From: Microdochium bolleyi
Taxonomy: Eukaryota; Ascomycota; Sordariomycetes; Xylariales; Microdochiaceae
NCBI GenBank assembly: GCA_001566295.1
Contig: KQ964249.1
Location: 992,001 to 1,056,000 of the forward strand
DNA length: 64,000 nt
Direction of reading: 5' to 3'
Below are positions 57,734 through 64,000 of the stretch, piece by piece. Under the pieces are notes generated by a model that was not told the origin of the DNA, did not search any database, and saw nothing but the letters and a program-made list of their open reading frames with translations. The translations under genes and the position numbers were made by a program. Position 1 is the first letter of the stretch. Every line of letters starts with the position of its first letter.

Positions 57734-60700
57734 CTAGAAGAACGACTTCTTCTTCTTTGGCTGCTCAATGTCCTTCAGGATATCATCAAAAGTGCTACCG
57801 CCCACGGATGCCTGCCGCGATCCGCTGCCGGCGTCGGACGACGGGTTGAACACGGGCGGTGTACCACCGTGGTGCAAAGCCGGCAGGTTGCCTGAAGAGC
57901 GATTGCGGATAGCCAGGCCACCGGCTCCTCCAGCAGCTGGGGACCAGTGCCCGGATGTAGGCGGGCTGGCCATGGATGAAGCGCTGTTTGGCCCCCATGA
58001 GCCCTGCGGCGAATCGCCGGTACCTGGCGGTAGCATTACCGGCTCTAGTCCCAAAGCAATGCTCTTCCTGTAGGCATGTTTCCGGTCATGCGGCGAGCCT
58101 GATCTGCCGCGCGTTGCTGCGCCGGGCGGCGGGCCCAAGGGCGAGCCGGTGCGGCCGCTGCCTCCGGCCCCAGGGTCCATGTCGGTGAACACAGCCTGTG
58201 GTGGTGGCAGAGGTGACAGCGGCTCTTCCGCAGGCGGAGCCAGCGCATCTGGACCTCGTGATTCCCATTGTTTCGCTGCCAGCCAACAGTGGCTGCGGTG
58301 GTAGATGCCTTCGATACCGAACTCTACGGCGTCGGTGGACAGCTCCACAAGGCCGCCACCGCCAGCGACCTCGTACCAGCGTTTGCGGACCATGGGAGCG
58401 TCTTCGATCCATGGAGGATGGCCCCTTGGAGGCTGGCAGAGGAAGTACTCTACGCCATCGGTGTATTGCAAACCTGGCGCGTCGACCACGAGCATGGGCA
58501 GAGACTGGATGACGACGTATAGGAACAGCCAATATCCGATCCGCTGTTCCGCCATTTCTGCTACCGTTTTGCCTTTGGTCTCCTTGTCTTCGAGTTCCAA
58601 GAACTCTACTAACAGCGGTACGCGCAATTTGGAAGTCTCGAAATCATAAGATTTGTTGAGGATGAGAACTCGTTCGTATTCCTGGAGGTTCTTGTCAAGT
58701 CGCTGCTGTTCTTTTGGAGGTAGTGTCGCATAGTTTGCCTTGATTGTGCTCATATCGGGCAGCATCGGGACGTCGAATGGCATCGGCGGGAGAACGGGCG
58801 GCGAAGACTGGTCGAACTCGGTGAGCATTCGGCGCAGAGCAGATATGTGAGGGTTGGCCATCTGGTCCGCCTCATCCTCCTCCGCGGACTGGTCGATAGC
58901 CCGTGTGGTTATATTCTGGCGGTCGACAAGGAGATCGTAGAGTGCGCAGCAGTCAGAGTATAAGATCTTGAGCACCTGCCTGTTGAGCCCGCTCTCGCTA
59001 AAGTTGTTCTTCTTGCTGCGAGCTTTCGGTGGCCAGTTGCCGAATTTGGTCTTGTAGTGTCCGAGCACCAGTTGCCTCATGCGGTGGAAAGACTTGCGCC
59101 AAACGGCATACTTGACGTCACGGTATTCGGTATGGGTTGTCGAATTGGCGATTCCAGAAAACAGTGCGGGGAATTCAAAGGACTCAAGGCGGTTATTGAC
59201 ATTATTCTGTCGGCTGACGAGATCAAGATGGGCTCGCTCAAGCCGTTCCCGCGTGTCAGGAGTGAGAAGATCCCACAGTGACGACTTCAGCTCACGAACA
59301 GCTGTGTACTTGCCAGCTGCATGAGCGAAAGCCTCTTTATAGAGATCCATGGATCGCATGCGTTCGCCAAGTACAAGAGCTTCCAGGGTCTTCTCGCGGC
59401 TGTGTCGGACGTCAGCCAGGGCATGCTGATCCATCAGGTATCCGAAACTCATGTTCACAGCATCGCCAAAGCTTGTGCCATCGAGGCTGGTGAATTGATA
59501 CTCTTTGAGAAGATCTGAAATCTCCAGTAAGACTTTGAACAGAGTAGGCTTGGCTGCTGTCGCGACCAAGGGTTGTCCTGTGAGAAAGGCGAACAGATTC
59601 CGGACGGAGACGAGCCTCTCGAACTCGCCCGGGCCACCAGCATGCGATGGCGACATCAACAGATATAGACTCTGTTCATTGGATTCCAGTGAGTGCTGCA
59701 GTGGGGGATACACTGATCGCTCGGCATCAGCAGCCGTCAAGCTGTTTTGACCACTGAAACTTTGGGTTCGGTTGCGTTCTAGTGGCACGGATGCGCCGGC
59801 TTCGGCGGCGATGAGGTTGTTGAAGACCAAAGACGTGCTTATCGCAAAGGTCGGCACCTTGAAGGATGGTCCGAAACCACTACCTCTGGGGTGGAGGTAG
59901 ACGCAGACGTCACCCTGCTCATTCCACAGCTCAGGAACGTGGTCACCGATTGCGAGTAGATCGGCATTGTAGTCGACATTCTGGCCAAGAACCCAAGCCT
60001 TTGACCCTTTGCCGTGCTTCGCGTCCTTCGATTGTGATCTTGAACTCGAACCAGGTAACCAGCTCCGTCGCAGCCGCCCACGCTTTTCATGGTCCTTTAA
60101 AGCAGTGCCCGAGTTGTCGTGGCTGGAGGTCGGACGAGGAACAGAGATGGCGGGCGGGCCGGAAATGATTCGAGTCTCGTTCCCAGTTTGCGGTAGCCGT
60201 TGGCTGGGAGGTTGAGCAGACGAGCTCCTGAAGCGGGATTCAGCAGGTGTGGCATCTTCGACGGCCAGGTTCGTGTATGAGTAATTCGGACCGCTGTGGC
60301 TAGCGGAGCTGCTCCGTCGTCTTTGTGTCTTGGACAGCCGTTGAGGCTTGCTTTTGTTGGCTTCGTTCTCGGCGTCAAGCAAAGGCATTGTCTGCGACAG
60401 CCTGATCGGAGCCTGTGACGAGGGCCCTGCCACTGGTTTTCGAAGCTTGCCGCTTGACCCTGACGGTTGTCTCGCATGACTCTGGTTCTGGGGTGCGTCG
60501 TTGATGTACGAGCTGTTATCAAAGCCACCGATTGGAGGCAGTACAGGCGGAGTTCCTGCATCGTACACATAGCCGTTGTTGCCTATGCTCAAGTCTCGTG
60601 GTGGAAGCTCAGGTGGAGGGCCGTTTGGCGAGGGATAGAGACCTGCATCTCGCGGATCTTGGTGCTGTTCTATGGGCGGTGGGGAGCTGGTCAGTGTGTG

Positions 60701-60934
60701 GTCTGATAGGAACGACGACAGGCGATGGAACGTGGATCGCCGTTTGGGTTCTAGCTGTGACTGAGACATGGCTGCTGTCTTGGGCAAAGCCGTTGGGAAC
60801 TCTGATCTGCCGAACCAATCTTGTTCCAGGCTAACGGGCCACTTTGACTTGTCGATGTGTGCTCGGTCATGGGAATGTGCAGAGCCGGGGATCAGAGATG
60901 GTGGAAGGGGGCGAAAGGACATACTTGACAGCAT
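57734..60934 (-). CDS. DUF8004-like fungal protein, 1066 aa, function unknown
   Basis: Single open exon. First in-frame ATG after a stop is at 60934 (MLSSMSFRPLPPS); ATG 60922 or 60770 (MSQSQLEPKRRSTFHRLSSF) are alternatives. Residues 1-315 are disordered and Ser/Pro/Arg-rich. The folded core (about 316-890) opens with KAWVLGQNVDYNADLLAIGD and VCVYLHPRGSGFGPSFKV, then shows helical blocks such as LFAFLTGQPLVATAAKPTLF, REKTLEALVLGERMRSMDLY and ESGLNRQVLKILYSDCCALY. WLFLYVVIQSLPMLVVDAPG is a hydrophobic segment but probably part of the fold. This pattern is what I know as the fungal DUF8004 group; no biochemical role is known to me. The C-terminus is disordered and ends in a basic KKKKSFF, possibly membrane- or phosphoinositide-binding. 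No catalytic motif is recognisable. Confidence 0.85.
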   Translation of the reverse strand: MLSSMSFRPLPPSLIPGSAHSHDRAHIDKSKWPVSLEQDWFGRSEFPTALPKTAAMSQSQLEPKRRSTFHRLSSFLSDHTLTSSPPPIEQHQDPRDAGLYPSPNGPPPELPPRDLSIGNNGYVYDAGTPPVLPPIGGFDNSSYINDAPQNQSHARQPSGSSGKLRKPVAGPSSQAPIRLSQTMPLLDAENEANKSKPQRLSKTQRRRSSSASHSGPNYSYTNLAVEDATPAESRFRSSSAQPPSQRLPQTGNETRIISGPPAISVPRPTSSHDNSGTALKDHEKRGRLRRSWLPGSSSRSQSKDAKHGKGSKAWVLGQNVDYNADLLAIGDHVPELWNEQGDVCVYLHPRGSGFGPSFKVPTFAISTSLVFNNLIAAEAGASVPLERNRTQSFSGQNSLTAADAERSVYPPLQHSLESNEQSLYLLMSPSHAGGPGEFERLVSVRNLFAFLTGQPLVATAAKPTLFKVLLEISDLLKEYQFTSLDGTSFGDAVNMSFGYLMDQHALADVRHSREKTLEALVLGERMRSMDLYKEAFAHAAGKYTAVRELKSSLWDLLTPDTRERLERAHLDLVSRQNNVNNRLESFEFPALFSGIANSTTHTEYRDVKYAVWRKSFHRMRQLVLGHYKTKFGNWPPKARSKKNNFSESGLNRQVLKILYSDCCALYDLLVDRQNITTRAIDQSAEEDEADQMANPHISALRRMLTEFDQSSPPVLPPMPFDVPMLPDMSTIKANYATLPPKEQQRLDKNLQEYERVLILNKSYDFETSKLRVPLLVEFLELEDKETKGKTVAEMAEQRIGYWLFLYVVIQSLPMLVVDAPGLQYTDGVEYFLCQPPRGHPPWIEDAPMVRKRWYEVAGGGGLVELSTDAVEFGIEGIYHRSHCWLAAKQWESRGPDALAPPAEEPLSPLPPPQAVFTDMDPGAGGSGRTGSPLGPPPGAATRGRSGSPHDRKHAYRKSIALGLEPVMLPPGTGDSPQGSWGPNSASSMASPPTSGHWSPAAGGAGGLAIRNRSSGNLPALHHGGTPPVFNPSSDAGSGSRQASVGGSTFDDILKDIEQPKKKKSFF

Positions 60935-62406
60935 CTTTACTCGGGGGATTCAAACCAGGTCGATGTCGGCCGACCCTGACACGCGTGTTTCGGCAACTGG
61001 GAGGTTCCCTGACGCAACTTCGAGATGCGGGTACCTGTGCGGTGGAGCGCCCGAGGAGAACTAATGTACGCCGAGCGCCGGTGATCCACCGAGAACAAAG
61101 GCGACGGATAAACGTTGCACTTTGCTAGCCTGAGGCCGCTGCTGGGCAATCTCGACAAGGAGTGCACGGATGTGGCCGGGTGCTTCTAGGGGCCCGGTGA
61201 GTATGGTGGAGGTGGGCGGTGCTGGCAGGCAGAGAAGCGTCGCGAAAGCAGGTTGGTGAGCCTTCAAGGAAGGGAGACCAGCAAGCAGGGCATGTGGCCT
61301 GGTCTTATGGGTGGCGGCTGGGCAACGAGCGGCGGCCATTCAGTGATGAGGCACGCTTGTTGCGTCAAGAATAGAACACGACAGAACGGGTGATCCCAGC
61401 GCGGTGGAAGCAGCTCGTGAAGAGTGGTCCCCGTGCACCCCACCTGTGGCCCCGAGTGCATCTGAGGAGCAGTGCCAGCGCTGTAGTTTGGACAACCCCA
61501 ATCACTGGCGTCTGTGCGACCTTGGCACAGCACAACACGATGCGTGTCCTGCTCGGCGCGCCTGTGGTCCTGGGGCTGGGATCGCCCTGATGCGTTGTGC
61601 AGCGTGGCCTTCCTGAGGCCGCGTCCTCCGTCCTCGGTACCTTGGAGGAGTGTCGCGGCCATGACGCAATACCATGCGGGCCGAGCTCGCTGGTTGGAAG
61701 CTGGCACAGGCTTTCTCCATGACCCCTGCATTTCAGGATCGTCGTCGGCACGCCAGGGGTCGCTTGTGGAGGCCACCACTGCCGGCGCCTCCTGCTGCGC
61801 CTCGCGAATCGTACCGGCACGTACTGATTGACCGTACTGACGTACCCTCGTTGGATTTTGCGTGCCGAGAGTGCGTGTGTGGGTGTGTGAAGGACTACAT
61901 GCAGGCAACCACCTCATCGTAAACATGTACCGTCAGTTGGCAGTGCTTCGTTGGGTGGCTTCTTGAAAGTCTTCGGCATTAGTTTCTGATTCCCATCGTG
62001 TCCGATGTGGGTCAGCATGTTCGCCCTCTCATGCAGGCTGCAGGGTTCTCAAGAATGCCGTGGTGTGCAAGTCACAAGCCTGGTGCGGGATGGTCAATGG
62101 TCGATGCAGTATCGAATTGTGGAAGTCGTGTTGGGCAGAAGGCGTGAAGCGTTCTGAGGGCCATCGCTTGGGTCAGAAATCGGAGTGGCCGACTTGGACA
62201 ATTCAGCGGTGATGCGATTAGGTAAGCACCTTTTCCGCACCTCTGGGACGGTTCAGCCAGCGGCGTCCGCCGAAGAGCGGAAGGGATCCCGCCCGCCTGC
62301 CCGCCCCAAACTTTTTCACAGGCGCAGCCTATTTCGGGGGCCGGCCCTCACTGCCTCGCGATCCACGCTGTCGCCCCTCAACCTCGACCGCTGGCGCTTT
62401 CTTGCC
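60935..62406. other. Divergent intergenic region, 1.5 kb
   Basis: Shared upstream region of the DUF8004 gene (minus) and DUS2 (plus). A canonical splice donor at 62222 and acceptor ending at 62321 mark a candidate 5' leader intron of DUS2. A GTGTGTGTG-like tract lies near 61872-61890. No other gene seen. Confidence 0.55.
62222..62321 (+). other. Candidate 5' leader intron of DUS2
   Basis: Donor AG|GTAAGC and acceptor TTTTTCACAG frame a 100-bp segment upstream of the main ATG. No strong branch site is visible. If retained, ATG 62212 is in frame with DUS2 and adds 65 basic residues. If removed, the same ATG opens a 35-codon frame overlapping the main start. Confidence 0.4.
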
Positions 62407-63939
62407 ATGTCCCAGATGATACGATCACTCCTCCGCGGCGCCATGGCTTCCGAGATCAAGAAGGTTCCCATTCCCCGCAAGGGCGTCGACTATCGGGGCA
62501 AGGTCGTCCTTGCGCCCATGGTCCGCTCCGGCGAGCTGCCATCCCGACTTCTCGCCCTGCACTATGGCGCCGACCTCGTCTGGGGTAAGTCTGCCCAGGG
62601 CCAGCTCGAGAAACTACCGGCATCTCATTCGCTTCACACGTTCTGAGGCTCGGAGCATTAACGGATTATTCTTTGCGCACGAGCAGGACCCGAAACCGTC
62701 GACAGATCCATGATCGGAACCACGAGGCGATACAACGAAATCACAAAAACCATCGAATGGACTAGGAAACCTTCGCAGGGGTCCAAGTCACCCCCCGACG
62801 ACGTCAAAGATAGCATCATCTACCGCGTCCACCCGGACCGCGAGGCCGGCAAGCACATCTTCCAGATCGGCACCTCAAATCCCGAAAAGGCTGTCGAGGC
62901 AGCGCGGCTCGTGGCGGGGGACGTGACCGGCATCGACGTCAACGCTGGGTGCCCGAAGCCCTTCAGCACGCACGATGGCATGGGTGCGGCCTTGCTGCGC
63001 ACCCCGGACAAGCTCTGCGCTATCCTCGAGGCGCTCGTCAAGAACATTGTGCCCGAGTACGAGATCGGCATCAGCGTCAAGATCCGTATCCTCGAGACCC
63101 CTGCGGAGACGGAAGCGCTCGTGCGCAAGCTTGTGGCCACGGGCATCACGGGACTCACAGTGCACTGCCGGACGACTCCCATGCGGCCTCGCGAGCGCGC
63201 GATCCGGGGCCAGCTCCGCATGATCCGGGACATATGCCACGAGGCGGGCGTCGCGTGTGTGATGAACGGTGATGTCGAATCGCGAGATCACGCGGCGACA
63301 CTGATCAGCGAGTTCGGCGTCGACGGTGCCATGATCGCCACCTGTGCCGAGAAGAACTCCAGCTGCTTCCGCGCCGGGAGCGAAGGTGGCACGGCGCCCT
63401 GGGAGCAGGTCGTCGAAAAGTACGTCGAATTCGCCATGGACGTGCACAATAAGTTCGGCAACACCAAATACCTCCTCTGCCAGCTCGTGCCGGGCAAGTC
63501 AGCCACATACCGGCTCCTGCAGCCATGCAAATCGTACGCTGCGGTCTGCGAGGTCCTCGGCCACGCGCATCTGCTCGAGCGCGCCAGGGAAGTCGACCAG
63601 GCGATCGGCATCGACCCGGAGAGCAAGGCCCAGCAGGCCGCCGACAAGTCCGCGGCGAAAGCAGGCCAGAAAGCCGCGCGGAAGAAGCAAGAGCAGCAGC
63701 AGAAGCAGAACAACGCCAGTGCGCTCGCCGCGGGTGGCAACTCCGCCAGGGAGCGCGCCAACAACAAGAAGCCGCTCTCGGAGCGTGGCGTGACGGCGCA
63801 GAAGCAACAGCAGGGGCAAGAGAACCAGAAGTCGCCGTCACCGATCGCAGACGCGATGCTCCAGCCCACGCATGACGCGACTACAGCTGCGGCTGAGGCG
63901 TCCAAAGTGACGTTGCTGGAGGGCATAATTTCCTCGTGA
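62407..63939 (+). CDS. DUS2: tRNA-dihydrouridine synthase, Dus2 type, 476 aa
   Basis: FMN enzyme reducing uridine to dihydrouridine in tRNA (position 20 in yeast Smm1/Dus2). Exons 62407-62584 and 62687-63939, intron 102 bp (GTAAGT to GAGCAG), junction restoring YGADLVWGPETVDRSM. FMN-binding start VVLAPMVRSGELPSRLLAL, IDVNAGCPKPFS with catalytic Cys148, SVKIRI with Lys191, and LTVHCRTTPMRPRERA with His219 are all present, as is VACVMNGDVESRD of the TIM barrel. The C-terminal helical domain runs to about 370. No double-stranded RNA-binding domain follows, unlike in animals; instead there is a Lys/Gln/Ala-rich tail (KKQEQQQKQNN). I start at ATG 62407 (MSQMIRSLLRGAMASEIKK); ATG 62443 is also possible, and ATG 62212 would give an Arg-rich extension resembling a mitochondrial presequence. 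Confidence 0.93.
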
Positions 63940-64000
63940 GGTTGGCAAGGCCACGGTGCCCATGTGACTGGCATACATGTCCAGGACAGATACAAAAAGC

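Noticed and set aside
61264..61926. 220-codon minus-strand frame between DUF8004 and DUS2
   Set aside because: No motif, mixed composition, antisense frames equally open; part of a divergent promoter region.

Overview
The window is nuclear DNA of a filamentous ascomycete (Pezizomycotina, most likely a Sordariomycete). This rests on short introns of 53-219 bp with near-perfect GTANGT donors and CTAAC/CTGAC branch sites, GC-rich wobble positions, and typical fungal families: Zn(II)2Cys6 regulator, HET protein, proteinase K-like subtilase, CBM18 chitin deacetylase, DUF8004 protein and HXT-type transporter. I could not identify the species. I see no transposon, CRISPR array, rRNA or tRNA gene. 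Exons were joined by hand, using reading-frame continuity and family motifs.

Layout. Left half (1-32 kb) is gene-sparse: the 3' end of an MFS drug/polyamine exporter (2-376, +); a long coiled-coil protein (1190-4647, -); a small single-pass membrane protein alone in a >7 kb empty stretch (8866-9309, -); a hexose transporter (12079-13930, -); a secreted subtilase (20063-21286, +) across a 6.1 kb gap; a DUF1810 protein (22218-23174, -); a lipid-phosphate phosphatase (24696-26176, -); and a chitin deacetylase with three chitin-binding modules (30237-31683, +). Intergenic stretches of 2.8-6 kb surround the transporter and secreted-protein genes.

Right half (33-64 kb) is denser and mostly housekeeping or regulatory: CK2 beta (33077-34193, -); RIC1, part of the Ypt6/Rab6 exchange factor (34803-38221, -), divergent from the THO-complex WD40 subunit THO3/TEX1 (38886-40235, +); a Zn2Cys6 regulator (41721-44725, +); an omega-type glutathione transferase fused to a long N-terminal region that looks like a FAR1/WRKY-GCM-type zinc domain (46512-48868, +); a HET-domain protein with an internal 12-bp minisatellite (49516-52029, -); a Rad53-type checkpoint kinase (52762-56648, -); a DUF8004 protein (57734-60934, -); and tRNA-dihydrouridine synthase Dus2 (62407-63939, +).

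There is no biosynthetic cluster or operon-like grouping. The most unusual item is the zinc-domain/GST fusion. Others worth checking are the HET minisatellite, a GC-AG intron in THO3, a splice-coupled start choice at Dus2, and a PIP-box-like N-terminus on the DUF1810 protein.
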